Shown here: positions 1 through 9,533 of the stretch, piece after piece | How positions within the stretch are numbered: the stretch's first letter is position 1 | Layout of the letters: every line of letters starts with the position of its first letter | From: Arthrobacter sp. FW306-07-I | GTDB lineage: Bacteria > Actinomycetota > Actinomycetes > Actinomycetales > Micrococcaceae | Direction: 5' to 3' | Length of the DNA: 64,000 bases | Assembly (NCBI RefSeq): GCF_021800405.1 | Contig: NZ_CP084550.1 | Span: 434,001-498,000, forward strand | Position numbers and translations under genes: made by a program | Notes under the pieces: model-generated | What the model was told of the DNA's origin: nothing | What the model saw: only the letters and a program-made list of their open reading frames with translations | Database searches by the model: none

Positions 1-78
1 GAAAGTGGTTTATCGGTCCGCGTACGGAGAACCGCTTGCGGACTCCGGTGTTCTTGCTCAATGCAGGTTGATTTCCTG

Positions 79-89
79 CCACATCGTGG
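79..89. promoter_or_regulatory. Palindromic operator candidate upstream of the first IclR gene
   Basis: The palindrome CCACATCGTGG (arms CCAC/GTGG around ATC) lies about 80 bases upstream of the IclR start. The identical 11-mer recurs at 965-975 in front of the CoA-transferase gene. A half-site GTGGAC follows at 105-110. IclR proteins bind short palindromes of this size, so autoregulation is inferred. Confidence 0.55.
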
Positions 90-169
90 GTTCTCCATCA
101 TGATGTGGACCTGATGCTAACAGTTACTTCCGTCACACTCAACGCCTCCGCGACTCATACACTTTCCCC

Positions 170-943
170 ATGAGCTCCAGCGAAACCTCGGCCACCCCCT
201 TGTTGGTCCTTCGGAAGATCACCGCCATCCTTGATGCTTTCTCCCTCGCCCGGCCCGAGCTGTCGCTGGCCGAGATCCGTTCCAGTACCGGCGTGCCGCA
301 CTCCACGGTGCAGCGGTTGGTGGCGAACATGGTGCAGGAGGGAATCCTGGACCGGCACGGGGACCGGTACCGGGTGGGGGTTCGCATGGCCCATTGGGCG
401 GCGCCGGCAACCCAGGGGCTGGATTTCCTGGAGCTGCTGACCCCGGTGCTGCGCAGGCTGCGTGATGACTTGGGCGAGACAGCGTGCATTTTTCGCGAGT
501 CCCAAGGGAAGCGGGTGTGCATCGCTTTGGCCGAGACCCGTCGCATGCTCCGGCGCGTGGTGAGCGTGGGTGAAATCATGCCGCTGCACGTCGGCGCGGC
601 AGGGCGCGTCCTCCTCGCCTGGAATCCGGAGGTCGCGGAGCGCGTGTACCGGTCGGGCCTGAAATCCCTCACCAACCAGACAATCACCGATGCCGCGAGC
701 CTGGAGGAGGCGGTGGCCAAAGCCCGCGCAGATGGTTTCGCCATCACCACCGGTGAGCGGGTGTCCGGTGCCAGTGGCATTTCGGCGCCTATCTTCGGAC
801 CCCAAGGCGAACTTTTTGGGGCACTTACGGTGATGGGGCCCGCCTTGAGGATGCCCTATGACGTTTGCGCGTCCTGGGTGGAACAGGTCCTGGCTGCGGC
901 CGAGGAGTCCACCAGGGTCATCGGAGGCACCATCCCGCAGTAG
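170..943 (+). CDS. IclR-family transcriptional regulator
   Basis: This 257-aa protein has the IclR layout: an N-terminal winged helix-turn-helix (about residues 10-70, including STVQRLVANMVQEGIL) and a C-terminal effector-binding domain (about 80-250, with the family-typical stretch LHVGAAGRVLLAW). Length is normal for IclR. No Shine-Dalgarno sequence is visible before the ATG, and a -10-like TACACT ends about 7 bases upstream, so the mRNA may be leaderless. It precedes a CoA-transferase/HMG-CoA lyase pair in the same orientation, and the same palindrome occurs before both transcription units. It probably senses a substrate or intermediate of that pathway and controls both. The effector is unknown. 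Confidence 0.9.
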   Translation: MSSSETSATPLLVLRKITAILDAFSLARPELSLAEIRSSTGVPHSTVQRLVANMVQEGILDRHGDRYRVGVRMAHWAAPATQGLDFLELLTPVLRRLRDDLGETACIFRESQGKRVCIALAETRRMLRRVVSVGEIMPLHVGAAGRVLLAWNPEVAERVYRSGLKSLTNQTITDAASLEEAVAKARADGFAITTGERVSGASGISAPIFGPQGELFGALTVMGPALRMPYDVCASWVEQVLAAAEESTRVIGGTIPQ

Positions 944-962
944 CTGTTTTCCGCCTCCCTCT

Positions 963-977
963 ATCCACATCGTGGAT
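963..977. promoter_or_regulatory. Palindromic operator candidate upstream of the CoA-transferase gene
   Basis: ATCCACATCGTGGAT is a 15-base palindrome with arms ATCCAC/GTGGAT and centre ATC. It contains the same 11-mer found at 79-89. A further half-site GTCCAC is at 983-988. It lies between the IclR stop and the CoA-transferase start, as expected for the regulator's target site. Confidence 0.6.
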
Positions 978-1093
978 TTCAGTCCACAATATGAATTGTC
1001 GTCGTGCCAACGATGCTTCGCGATCCCGCGGCAGGCCGGGCAACCCGGGCAACGCGGCCCGGCCCGGGTGCCGGCAGAACAGGAGTTCCAAAG

Positions 1094-2437
1094 ATGGTGG
1101 AAATTTCACAATCCGCACCCGCTGGGGAAATGCGCGGTGCTCAGAACCCGGATTCTGGAGCTGCGCCCCGGACCGGAACCCGGCCCGTTGCCGCTATGTC
1201 CGGCGTTACCCCTGATCCCGCTGCCGCCGCAGGTGCGGTCGGCGGCCCGTTGGCCGGTGTGCGTGTGTTGGAGCTCGGATCCCTCATCGCGGGCCCGTTT
1301 GCGGGACGGCAGCTGGCCGATTTCGGTGCGGAGGTCATCAAGATTGAGTCTCCCGACCGTCCCGATCCCATGCGCGAATGGGGCCGGGCACGGATCGAGG
1401 GCCACACCCTCTGGTGGTCAGTCCAGTCCAGGGGGAAGAAGTGCGTGACGTTGGACCTCAAGTCGCCTCGCGGGCGGGACCTGTTCCTGGAACTCTGCAA
1501 GGAAGCCGATGTCATCCTTGAGAATTTCCGCCCGGGAACGCTCGAAAAACTTGGCCTTTCCCCCGAAGTGCTCTGGCAGCGCAACCCCGGCCTGGTGATC
1601 GCCAGGGTCTCCGGCTATGGCCAGACCGGGCCTGATGCGGACAAGCCGGGCTACGCTTCCGTGGCCGAAGCGCGAGGCGGCCTGCGCCACCTCAACGGAT
1701 ACCCGGACCAGGCCCCGCCACGGACAGGCATCTCTTTGGGGGACAGCTTGGCGTCGCTCTACGCGCTGCAGGGAATCCTGTTGGCTCTGTACTGGCGGGA
1801 TGCCAAGGGAGGGACGGGGCAGGTTGTGGACGTGTCCCTCGTAGAGGCTTGCTTCTCCCTTTTGGAAAGTGCCGTGCCCGATTACGCGGCTGCGGGCGTT
1901 GTGCCGGGCCCCAGCGGTTCCGGACTGAAGGGGATAGCGCCGTCGAATATTTTCCGCTCCAGCGACGGAAAGTGGGTGGTGATCGCTGCCAACCAGGACT
2001 CGGTGTTCGTGCGGCTGGCTGCCGCGATGGGCGCCCCGGAGCTGGCTTCCGACCCCCTCTACAGCAACCACGCTTCCCGCGGGGCCAACCAGGACGAGTT
2101 GGAACAGCTTATTGCCGAATGGGCTGCAGGGTTTAGCCATGGCGACCTGGTGGCTTGCCTTGACCGGCATTCTGTTCCCAACAGCACCGTCAGCACCATC
2201 GAGGACATTTTCGAGGACCCCCAGCTGCGGGCGCGCGGGATGCTGGTGGACGTTGCGGATGAACAGTTGGGGACGGTGGTCCAGCCGGGCATCATCCCCA
2301 AGCTGTCCCGGACCAGTGGCGGCATCGCATGGAACGGGCCTCTGGCGCCCGGTTCGCACAACAGCGACGTCTACGCGGGCCTACTCAAGCTCAGCGCCGA
2401 AGAACTGCAGGATGCCAAGGATGAAGGTGCGATCTGA
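1094..2437 (+). CDS. Class III (CaiB/BaiF-family) CoA-transferase
   Basis: The product resembles CaiB/BaiF (class III) CoA-transferases, which move CoA between organic acids in the cytosol. Family features include LAGVRVLELGSLIAGPFAG, the segment GAEVIKIESP, and ILENFRPGTLEKLGL followed by ARVSGYGQTGP. The ATG at 1094 is chosen because AGGAG ends 8 bases upstream, giving 447 aa; an in-frame ATG at 1004 lacks such a site. The stop overlaps the HMG-CoA lyase ATG, so the two are translationally coupled. Together they suggest activation of a C5/C6 diacid such as 3-hydroxy-3-methylglutarate or citramalate, then cleavage. The usual PG(Y/F)D motif appears here as PGYASVAEA. Substrate is inferred from context only. 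Confidence 0.88.
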   Translation: MVEISQSAPAGEMRGAQNPDSGAAPRTGTRPVAAMSGVTPDPAAAAGAVGGPLAGVRVLELGSLIAGPFAGRQLADFGAEVIKIESPDRPDPMREWGRARIEGHTLWWSVQSRGKKCVTLDLKSPRGRDLFLELCKEADVILENFRPGTLEKLGLSPEVLWQRNPGLVIARVSGYGQTGPDADKPGYASVAEARGGLRHLNGYPDQAPPRTGISLGDSLASLYALQGILLALYWRDAKGGTGQVVDVSLVEACFSLLESAVPDYAAAGVVPGPSGSGLKGIAPSNIFRSSDGKWVVIAANQDSVFVRLAAAMGAPELASDPLYSNHASRGANQDELEQLIAEWAAGFSHGDLVACLDRHSVPNSTVSTIEDIFEDPQLRARGMLVDVADEQLGTVVQPGIIPKLSRTSGGIAWNGPLAPGSHNSDVYAGLLKLSAEELQDAKDEGAI

Positions 2438-3369
2438 TGAACGGAATTGCGGGAAGCGATAAGTCCAGGGGCGCAGTCTCCATCGTGGATGTCAGTCCCC
2501 GGGACGGGCTGCAGAATGAAAAGGTTCCCGTCAGTACCCACGACAAGCTGCGCCTGATCAACGAGCTGATCGCCCTGGGGGCCAGGCGGATCGAGGCAGT
2601 GAGCTTCGTGAATCCCAAAAAGGTTCCGCAGATGGCTGACGCCGACGCCGTCATGGCCGGGGTGCCGCGGGATGCGGGAGCCAGCTACATCGGCCTCGTA
2701 TTGAACACCCGGGGCGCGTACAGGGCGGTGGATGCAGGGGTGGACGAGATCAACTACGTCCTGCCCGTAACGGATGCCTTCGCGGCGGCCAACCAGAACA
2801 CCACGGTGGCCGCCGCCCTCGGTGCCCTTGAGGAAGTGTCCGGAATTGCTGCCGCTTCGGCCATCCCGCTCACCGTCACGGCCGCCGTCGCCTTTGGCTG
2901 CCCCTACCAGGGCGACGTGCCCGGGGAACAGGCTCTTTCCGTCGTTCGAAGCGCACTTCAAAGGGCGCAGTTGGCCGAAGTTGCCCTAGCAGACACCATC
3001 GGCTGCGCCGTCCCCTGGCAGGTGGGCGGGGTTTTTGCCGCCCTGGCATCGGAAACGGACGTGCCGCTCCGCGCCCACCTGCACGAGACGCGCCACACTG
3101 CTTTGGCGAATACCTATGCGGCCATGGCTGCCGGGGTCAGCGTCTTTGACAGTGCCGTGGGAGGCCTGGGCGGTTGCCCCTTCGCGCCCGGCGCGGCCGG
3201 GAATGTTTCCACCGAGGACTTGGCCTGGATGTTGGAGCGGGCAGGCTACTCCACGTCCATCGACCCCCGTGCAGCCACGGAGTTGGGCCGCTGGATCTGC
3301 GCCAAGGTGGAGACGGCTCCCCGCTCCGGCCTCGCCGGAGCAGGAGTGTTCCCCAAGGCCGCCGCCTAG
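2437..3369 (+). CDS. mvaB: Hydroxymethylglutaryl-CoA lyase (HMGL family)
   Basis: This 310-aa TIM-barrel aldolase family member would cleave HMG-CoA to acetoacetate and acetyl-CoA, using a divalent metal. Diagnostic segments are [10 protein letters not shown] near residue 20 (catalytic Arg/Asp) and the HMGL signature [14 protein letters not shown] with Cys247, the flexible-loop cysteine. HLHETRHTA resembles the metal-binding HxH region. The ATG overlaps the upstream TGA by one base. Related HMGL-like enzymes cleave citramalyl-CoA, so the exact substrate is open. The stop shares bases with that of the convergent permease gene, leaving no room for a terminator. Confidence 0.9.
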   Translation: MNGIAGSDKSRGAVSIVDVSPRDGLQNEKVPVSTHDKLRLINELIALGARRIEAVSFVNPKKVPQMADADAVMAGVPRDAGASYIGLVLNTRGAYRAVDAGVDEINYVLPVTDAFAAANQNTTVAAALGALEEVSGIAAASAIPLTVTAAVAFGCPYQGDVPGEQALSVVRSALQRAQLAEVALADTIGCAVPWQVGGVFAALASETDVPLRAHLHETRHTALANTYAAMAAGVSVFDSAVGGLGGCPFAPGAAGNVSTEDLAWMLERAGYSTSIDPRAATELGRWICAKVETAPRSGLAGAGVFPKAAA

Positions 3370-4835
3370 GGGGAGACCACCGGCAGAGGCGAGGTTTCGT
3401 CCTCAAGGTGGGCCCGCCGTCGTCCGTCACCTTTGATCCACAGGCGGTAGGCGAGGACCAGCAGCCCCAGCCACACCGCGCCCACGTACAGGGCGATCCG
3501 GGTGTCCTCGAAGGCGCCCAGGACGGCGATCACCAGCGCCATGAAGGCGATGGTGAGCACGGATGCCGCAGGCCACCACGGTGACGGGAATTCCGACGCC
3601 GGCAGGCCCTTCCGCGTGATTTCCCGCTTCATGGCCACATGGGACGCCAGGATCATCACCCATACCCAGACTGTGGCGAAGGTTGCGATCGAGGCAATCA
3701 CCAGGAACACATCCTCCGGAATGACAGCGTTGAGGACTACGCCCACCAGCAGGATGCCCGCCATCATGACCACAGTCATCCACGGGACGCCGTGCCGGGA
3801 GACCTTGCCGAAGGCGGCGGGCGCGTGGCCCTGGTTCGAGAGTCCGAAGAGGATGCGTCCGGCGCCGAAGATGTCGCTGTTGATGGCCGAGAGGGCGGCC
3901 GTGATGACCACCGCGTTGAGGATGTGCGGTGCGGCCGGGATGCCCAGGCTGCTGAAAATTTGGACGAACGGGCTGCCGCTGGTGCCCACCTGGTCCCACG
4001 GGAAGAGGCTCATGAGTACGCCAAGGGTGAGGACGTAGAAGAGCAGCACGCGGACGGGGACGGTGTTGACGGCCTTGGGAATGACCTTCTTGGGATCGGC
4101 AGCCTCGCCGGCCGTGATGCCCAGCGTCTCAACGCCGCCGAAGGCGAACATCACCACGGCGAAGGATGCCAGGAGGCCTTCGAAGCCGTTGGGGAACAGG
4201 CCCCCGTGCTCAACCAGGTTGCCCAGGCCTGGGGCGACCGGGGAATCGGCGGTCTGGAAACCGAAAACGATGATCGCTGCGCCGCCGGCGATCATGGCGA
4301 TGATGGCTGCGACCTTGATCAGGGAGAACCAGAACTCGAGTTCACCGAAGACCCTCACGCTGAGCAGGTTCAACGCGGCCAGGAAGCAGATGACGGCCAG
4401 GATCCAGATCCAGCGGTCCACCTGCGGGAACCAGAAACCCATGTAGATGCTGAAGGCGGTGACGTCGGCGATCGCCACGATGGCCATCTCGAAAACGTAC
4501 GTCCAGCCGGTTACGAAGCCGGCAAGGGGGCCCAGGTAGCGGCTCGCATACTGGCTGAAGGAACCGGATACCGGATGCCGCACTGCCATTTCGCCGAGTG
4601 CGCGCATCACCATGAACACGGCAGCGCCGCCGATGATGTAGGCCAGCAGCACTGCCGGGCCGGCTTTCTGGATCGCCGAGGCCGAGCCGTAGAAGAGGCC
4701 GGTTCCGATGGCCGAGCCGAGGGCCATGAAGCGGATGTGCCGGACATTCAGGCCACGGCTAAGGGCTTGTCCGACGACGGCTGCCGGCTTTTGCTTTTCC
4801 ACCGGACTTTCGGTCCGGGTTTGGGTGGGTTGCAT
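3366..4835 (-). CDS. Amino-acid permease, APC superfamily (AAT type)
   Basis: A 489-aa integral membrane protein with about 12 predicted hydrophobic helices and the amino-acid/polyamine/organocation signature near the N terminus ([27 protein letters not shown]). It most resembles the AAT group (proline, aromatic, lysine or GABA permeases), which import amino acids by proton symport. The substrate cannot be fixed from sequence. An AAGG lies about 8 bases before the ATG. It stands alone, convergent with the HMG-CoA lyase gene, and the two stop codons overlap within CTAG at 3366-3369. Confidence 0.9.
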   Translation of the reverse strand: MQPTQTRTESPVEKQKPAAVVGQALSRGLNVRHIRFMALGSAIGTGLFYGSASAIQKAGPAVLLAYIIGGAAVFMVMRALGEMAVRHPVSGSFSQYASRYLGPLAGFVTGWTYVFEMAIVAIADVTAFSIYMGFWFPQVDRWIWILAVICFLAALNLLSVRVFGELEFWFSLIKVAAIIAMIAGGAAIIVFGFQTADSPVAPGLGNLVEHGGLFPNGFEGLLASFAVVMFAFGGVETLGITAGEAADPKKVIPKAVNTVPVRVLLFYVLTLGVLMSLFPWDQVGTSGSPFVQIFSSLGIPAAPHILNAVVITAALSAINSDIFGAGRILFGLSNQGHAPAAFGKVSRHGVPWMTVVMMAGILLVGVVLNAVIPEDVFLVIASIATFATVWVWVMILASHVAMKREITRKGLPASEFPSPWWPAASVLTIAFMALVIAVLGAFEDTRIALYVGAVWLGLLVLAYRLWIKGDGRRRAHLEDETSPLPVVSP

Positions 4836-5051
4836 AGAGTTACCTTCTCGTCTTTGGGAGGGGAGCCGGTAACCAGCAGACCATTTCCGGCCCTGCCGTG
4901 ATGAGGCTCACGCGGGGTTGGTGTCTTCGGTTACAGACTGTTGGCCGTGAGATGCGTACGACGGCGGCAGACGGCTTGACGCGCTGAGGCACGACCGCGC
5001 TGCAGGGGGCTTGGCGGCCGGCAGCCCCGGAGTCTGAATGTCAGTGGGTCA

Positions 5052-6641
5052 ATGGATGATAGGGGTATGGCAAGCGGCAGCGGTGTTGGGGCGGTTTTGG
5101 AGGGTGTTCATGCCTCGGTGGCTGCCCTCGCTGCCCTGGAGTTCGAGGACGCTTCCCTGGCTTCCGGTGCCTGCATTGGTACCGGCATTGACGTACCGCA
5201 GCGGCGGTATGAGATCCGGCTGGAACGGCTGGAGGTCACGGCACGCCTGGAAGCGCGTCTTGCAGCGGTGAAGGCGCGGGATGCTGCCGAAGCCGTTGGG
5301 TTTCAGCAGGCCATGACGCCGCCGGACGCGTCGCTGCACGACCGCACCTACGCGGAGATGTCCACGGTGGAGGAGATCGCCGGGGTCCTCACTGTCAGCT
5401 CTGCCGCTGCAAGTGCTTTTGTGGAACAGTCCCGGAAGGTCTGCTCACTACCGTTGGTGTTCGGGGCTCTGTCTGCCGGTGATATGTCGTGGCAGCACGC
5501 GAAGGTCATCGCCGATGAAACCGAGGGCCTCGACCCGGCCGGTGCGGCGGCGTTGGTGGCGCATTTCTTCGACCCCGATGCTCCCCACCCCGCCCGCGGG
5601 GCAGCCCCTGGCGAACTTGTCCCGTCCCGGTTCCGGGCGAAGGTGCGTGGGTGGCGGGAACGCCACCACCCCGAGTCGATCGAGAAGCGCCACGCCAAGG
5701 GTGTGGCTGACCGGCGGATGGAATACAGCCCCGACCGGGACGGTATGGCCTGGGTCGCGCTCTACCTGCCCGCCGACACCGCCTGCGCCATCTGGAACCG
5801 CACCACTGCCACCGCCCGCGGCCTGCAGGGCCCCAACGAATCACGCACACTCACCCAACTCCGCCCCGACATCGCAGCCTCCCAGCTCCTTGGATCAGCG
5901 AGCGAACTCGGCGAAGTACCCACCCCGCGGGCCGATGTCCTGGTCAGGGTGCCGGTACTCTCGCTGCTCGGGGCGGCCGATGAGCCGGCAGTACTGGACG
6001 GGCTCGGCCCCATTCCGGCCTCGATGGCACGCAAACTCGTCGCCGACGGGGCCGACTTCTTCTACCGTGTCCTGTTCGACCCCAGAGACGGGGCACCACT
6101 GGAAATCGGGAAGAAGAACTACCGCCTCACCGAAACCATCAAACGCTGGATCAGGATGCGCGACGGAAAATGCACCTTCCCCGGCTGCACCAACCGCACC
6201 CCGGACAACGAAACCGACCACCTCCAAGCCTGGGAATACGGCGGCAGTACTGATGTCAGCAACCTGGCCCAACTCTGCCCGAAACACCACCGGCTCAAAC
6301 ACCACAGTCAGTGGACACCGGACCCGGCGAACAAGAATGAACCACCCGGGTGGACCTCACCAACAGGACGGCACTACAACCCAGAACGCCCCGACCCCGA
6401 ACCAACCCGCTGGCCGCAATGGCTCCTGGCGTTGTTCGGCGACACCTCGGAACGGGAGACCTCAACACGGGCACTGCAGTGGCCGGACGTGTACGTACCC
6501 GAACACCCCGGCTTGCTTGAGGAGCTAGGCGTCCCGGATGACCCGGGGCCGCTGGATGATCAGCTTCCTCCTGATCCCTGCCCGGAGTGGAAGCTGTTCT
6601 TGGACTTCGAAGATATGGAAGCGCCGGTTCTCTCGAGCTGA
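5052..6641 (+). CDS. DUF222 domain-containing HNH endonuclease-like protein
   Basis: A 529-aa protein of the DUF222/HNH family (related to the mycobacterial 13E12 proteins), usually multicopy in actinobacterial genomes. The N-terminal two-thirds match DUF222 style. The C-terminal HNH module (about residues 370-418) shows CTFPGCTNRTPDNETDHLQ with the DH pair, then a conserved Asn (SNLAQLC) and a CPKHHRLKHH tail. The two Cys pairs would hold a structural zinc. The start may be ATG 5052 or ATG 5067; neither has a strong ribosome-binding site. Its biological role is unknown. No neighbouring gene suggests a defence or mobile context. Confidence 0.85.
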   Translation: MDDRGMASGSGVGAVLEGVHASVAALAALEFEDASLASGACIGTGIDVPQRRYEIRLERLEVTARLEARLAAVKARDAAEAVGFQQAMTPPDASLHDRTYAEMSTVEEIAGVLTVSSAAASAFVEQSRKVCSLPLVFGALSAGDMSWQHAKVIADETEGLDPAGAAALVAHFFDPDAPHPARGAAPGELVPSRFRAKVRGWRERHHPESIEKRHAKGVADRRMEYSPDRDGMAWVALYLPADTACAIWNRTTATARGLQGPNESRTLTQLRPDIAASQLLGSASELGEVPTPRADVLVRVPVLSLLGAADEPAVLDGLGPIPASMARKLVADGADFFYRVLFDPRDGAPLEIGKKNYRLTETIKRWIRMRDGKCTFPGCTNRTPDNETDHLQAWEYGGSTDVSNLAQLCPKHHRLKHHSQWTPDPANKNEPPGWTSPTGRHYNPERPDPEPTRWPQWLLALFGDTSERETSTRALQWPDVYVPEHPGLLEELGVPDDPGPLDDQLPPDPCPEWKLFLDFEDMEAPVLSS

Positions 6642-6665
6642 GCGTGCCTCTGACTAAGATGACTT

Positions 6666-6681
6666 GTCTGGTATTCCAGAC
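6666..6681. promoter_or_regulatory. Perfect palindrome, operator candidate for the hut IclR regulator
   Basis: GTCTGGTATTCCAGAC is a 16-base palindrome: GTCTGG/CCAGAC around TATT. It lies about 100 bases before the regulator's ATG. A matching site with the same spacing is at 7649-7664 in front of hutU, so it probably mediates autoregulation by the adjacent IclR protein. Confidence 0.65.
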
Positions 6682-6778
6682 GGTAGGGTTCCAAAAAGAG
6701 GCGCGCTGAGCGTCCAAGAGGCCGCAAGCTTAAGTACGGGATACCGGACAGAGCTAGCCAGAAAGATCCTTCCACTCC

Positions 6779-7636
6779 ATGAGCACTGCACTAGGCGCCG
6801 CAACACGGGGCACTACAACACCCAACACCGAAACGCAGGCGTCCCGGGCATCCGCCAAGGCGTCGTCGAAAGTTCCTGCCGCGGAAAACACCCTGCGCAT
6901 CCTCAAGCTCCTGGCTTCGCGGCGGGGCCCCATGGCGGCGTCACAGATCGCCTCCAGCCTGGAGCTGCCGCGGTCAAGCGTCTATCACCTGCTTGGGGTG
7001 ATGGAGGCCAACGGCTTCGTCCTGCATCTCCATGAGGAGCAGCGGTATGGGCTGGGCATTAGTGCCTTCGAGCTCAGCTCCGCCTACTCCCGGCAGGAAC
7101 CGCTGTCACGCCTCGGCCGGCCCCTGCTTGCCAGCCTTGTGGACGCTATTGGCGAGAGCGCGCATCTTGCCGTATTGCACGGCCGGGACGTGCTTTACAT
7201 CGTGGAGGAGCGGGCCAAGAACCGCCCGTCCCTGGTGACCGACGTCGGCGTCCGCCTTCCCAGCCACCTCACCGCCAGCGGCCGCGCCATCCTGGCCGCG
7301 CTGCCCAAATCCCAGGTGCGCGCGCTCTATCCGAATGCCGTGGCCTTCACGGCACGACATGAGGTGGAGGGAGCCATCATGAAGTACTCGGCCCTGTCCT
7401 CACACCTGGACCAGGTCCGGCAACGCGGGTACGCCACCGAACACGGCGAAGTCACCCCCGGCTTCGGCTCCATCGCCGCCGCCGTCACCGATCATTTGGG
7501 GTGGCCCACGGCCGCTGTCGCCGTCACCTTTTTGGAGGACAAGCTGCCCGCGGAGGAGTGGCCCGTGCTGGCTGCCCGCGTCCAGAAAGTGGCCGACGAG
7601 CTCTCCGTGCGCATCCACGGCCGCCTCGGCAAATAG
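6779..7636 (+). CDS. IclR-family regulator of histidine utilisation
   Basis: The 285-aa product has an N-terminal low-complexity extension (about 35 residues), a winged helix-turn-helix (about 40-100, ASQIASSLELPRSSVYHLLG) and an IclR effector domain (about 110-280, LPSHLTASGRAILAALP). It lies 126 bases upstream of hutU in the same direction. The palindromes at 6666-6681 and 7649-7664 flank it, one before each transcription start. This supports control of hutUH and of itself, probably in response to urocanate or histidine, which is inferred. No good Shine-Dalgarno precedes the ATG; a downstream start would still retain the DNA-binding domain. Confidence 0.85.
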   Translation: MSTALGAATRGTTTPNTETQASRASAKASSKVPAAENTLRILKLLASRRGPMAASQIASSLELPRSSVYHLLGVMEANGFVLHLHEEQRYGLGISAFELSSAYSRQEPLSRLGRPLLASLVDAIGESAHLAVLHGRDVLYIVEERAKNRPSLVTDVGVRLPSHLTASGRAILAALPKSQVRALYPNAVAFTARHEVEGAIMKYSALSSHLDQVRQRGYATEHGEVTPGFGSIAAAVTDHLGWPTAAVAVTFLEDKLPAEEWPVLAARVQKVADELSVRIHGRLGK

Positions 7637-7648
7637 CCTCTGGCGCGC

Positions 7649-7664
7649 GTCTGGAATAACAGAC
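7649..7664. promoter_or_regulatory. Operator candidate upstream of hutU
   Basis: GTCTGGAATAACAGAC matches the palindrome at 6666-6681 in arms and spacing, with one arm mismatch. It lies about 100 bases before the hutU start. A small hairpin (AAAGCCCT at 7677-7684 pairing with AGGGCTTT at 7702-7709) sits between it and the gene and could stabilise the leader. Confidence 0.62.
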
Positions 7665-7762
7665 ACTACAACTATGAAAGCCCTGTGAGGGCCCCATCCG
7701 AAGGGCTTTAGTTGATACAGAACTTCTTTCCCCAACCTGACAATCACCAGAAGGAGCCCATC

Positions 7763-9517
7763 ATGGCACCCGCCGATTTCACCACCGGTGCCCGCCCGGT
7801 CAAAGCAGCCCGCGGCACCGAGCTCACCGCAAAGTCCTGGCAGACCGAAGCGCCGCTGCGCATGCTGATGAACAACCTGGATCCCGAAGTGGCAGAACGC
7901 CCCGATGACCTTGTGGTCTACGGGGGCACCGGCCGCGCCGTCCGCTCCTGGGCCGCATTCGACGCCATTACCCGCACCCTGGAAACCATGGAAAAGGACG
8001 AAACGCTCCTGGTCCAGTCCGGCAAGCCTGTCGGCGTCTTCCGCACCAATGAATGGGCCCCGCGGGTACTCCTGGCCAACTCCAACCTCGTAGGCGACTG
8101 GGCCACCTGGCCCGAATTCCGCCGCCTCGAGGCAGAAGGCCTGATGATGTACGGCCAGATGACGGCTGGTTCCTGGATCTACATCGGCACCCAGGGCATC
8201 CTGCAGGGCACCTTCGAAACGTTCGCCGCGATCGCCCGCAAGCTGGCCGGAGACGAGAACGGCACCCTTGCCGGCACGCTGACCCTCACCGGAGGGTGCG
8301 GCGGCATGGGCGGCGCCCAGCCGCTCGCCGTCACCCTGAACGAGGGCGCCTGCCTGATCGTCGACGTCGACGAAAACCGCCTGCGCCGCCGCGCCGGCAA
8401 GCGCTACCTGGACGAAGTGGAAACAGACCTCGACACCGCCATCGCCAAGGTGCTCAAGGCCAAGGAAGAGCGCCGTGGCTGGTCCGTGGGCTACGTGGGC
8501 AACGCCGCCGAGGTTTTCCCCGAGATCCTGCGCCGCCACAAGGCCGGCGAGCTCACTGTGGACATCGTCACCGACCAGACCTCCGCCCACGACCCCCTGA
8601 GCTACCTGCCCGAGGGCATCTCCGTGGACGAATGGCATCGCGAAGCGGAAGCTGACCCGGAGGGCTTCACGAAGAAGGCCCAGGCCTCCATGGCACGGCA
8701 CGTCCAGGCCATGGTGGAATTCCAGGATGCCGGCGCCGAGGTCTTCGACTACGGCAACTCCATCCGCGACGAGGCCCGCAAGGGCGGCTACGAGCGGGCT
8801 TTCGAATTCCCAGGCTTCGTCCCCGCCTACATCCGGCCGCTGTTCTGCGAGGGGCTTGGTCCCTTCCGCTGGGTGGCACTTTCCGGTGACCCGGAAGACA
8901 TCCGCGTCACCGACGAAGCGATCAAGGAGCTCTTCCCCGAAAACAAGCACCTGCACCGCTGGATCGACGCCGCCCAGGACCGCGTGGAATTCGAAGGCCT
9001 GCCCGCTCGCATTTGCTGGCTGGGTTACGGCGAACGCGCCAAGGCCGGGCTGCTCTTCAACCAACTCGTCAAGGAAGGCAAGGTCAAGGCACCCATCGTG
9101 ATCGGCCGCGACCACCTGGACTCCGGCTCCGTCGCCTCCCCGTACCGCGAAACGGAAGCCATGGCCGACGGCTCTGACGCCATCGCCGACTGGCCCATGC
9201 TGAACGCCCTGCTGAACACCGCCTCCGGTGCCACCTGGGTGTCCCTGCACCACGGCGGCGGCGTCGGCATCGGCCGCTCCATCCACGCGGGACAGGTCTC
9301 CGTCGCAGACGGCACCGACCTCGCCGCGCAGAAGCTCGAACGCCTCCTCACCAACGACCCCGGCATGGGGGTCATCCGCCACGCCGACGCCGGCTACGAG
9401 CGCGCCCTCGACGTTGCCAAGGAACGCGGCGTCCGCATCCCCATGCTCCCCACGGACTCCCTAACCTCGCAAGCTCGGCCAGGGAACCCTGCCCGTGTGG
9501 CCCCAGAAAACAGCTGA
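7763..9517 (+). CDS. hutU: Urocanate hydratase
   Basis: Urocanase converts urocanate to imidazolone propionate using tightly bound NAD+, the second step of histidine degradation. Recognisable family blocks are [17 protein letters not shown] near the N terminus, the NAD-binding glycine run [37 protein letters not shown], and the C-terminal [15 protein letters not shown]. The ATG at 7763 follows AAGGAG (7751-7756) and gives 584 aa, slightly longer than the usual roughly 550-560 because of a short tail after RIPMLPTDS. It is followed by hutH after about 100 bases containing a long inverted repeat. Confidence 0.96.
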   Translation: MAPADFTTGARPVKAARGTELTAKSWQTEAPLRMLMNNLDPEVAERPDDLVVYGGTGRAVRSWAAFDAITRTLETMEKDETLLVQSGKPVGVFRTNEWAPRVLLANSNLVGDWATWPEFRRLEAEGLMMYGQMTAGSWIYIGTQGILQGTFETFAAIARKLAGDENGTLAGTLTLTGGCGGMGGAQPLAVTLNEGACLIVDVDENRLRRRAGKRYLDEVETDLDTAIAKVLKAKEERRGWSVGYVGNAAEVFPEILRRHKAGELTVDIVTDQTSAHDPLSYLPEGISVDEWHREAEADPEGFTKKAQASMARHVQAMVEFQDAGAEVFDYGNSIRDEARKGGYERAFEFPGFVPAYIRPLFCEGLGPFRWVALSGDPEDIRVTDEAIKELFPENKHLHRWIDAAQDRVEFEGLPARICWLGYGERAKAGLLFNQLVKEGKVKAPIVIGRDHLDSGSVASPYRETEAMADGSDAIADWPMLNALLNTASGATWVSLHHGGGVGIGRSIHAGQVSVADGTDLAAQKLERLLTNDPGMGVIRHADAGYERALDVAKERGVRIPMLPTDSLTSQARPGNPARVAPENS

Positions 9518-9533
9518 CCCGGCCAAACCCCAC

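Noticed and set aside
5052..6641. HNH protein as part of a restriction or defence island
   Set aside because: No methylase, helicase or other defence gene is adjacent; DUF222/HNH genes are dispersed and common in these actinobacteria.
7400..9382. 660-codon minus-strand open frame opposite hutU
   Set aside because: Mirror of codon bias in a GC-rich gene; its translation has no family features and hutU is unambiguous.
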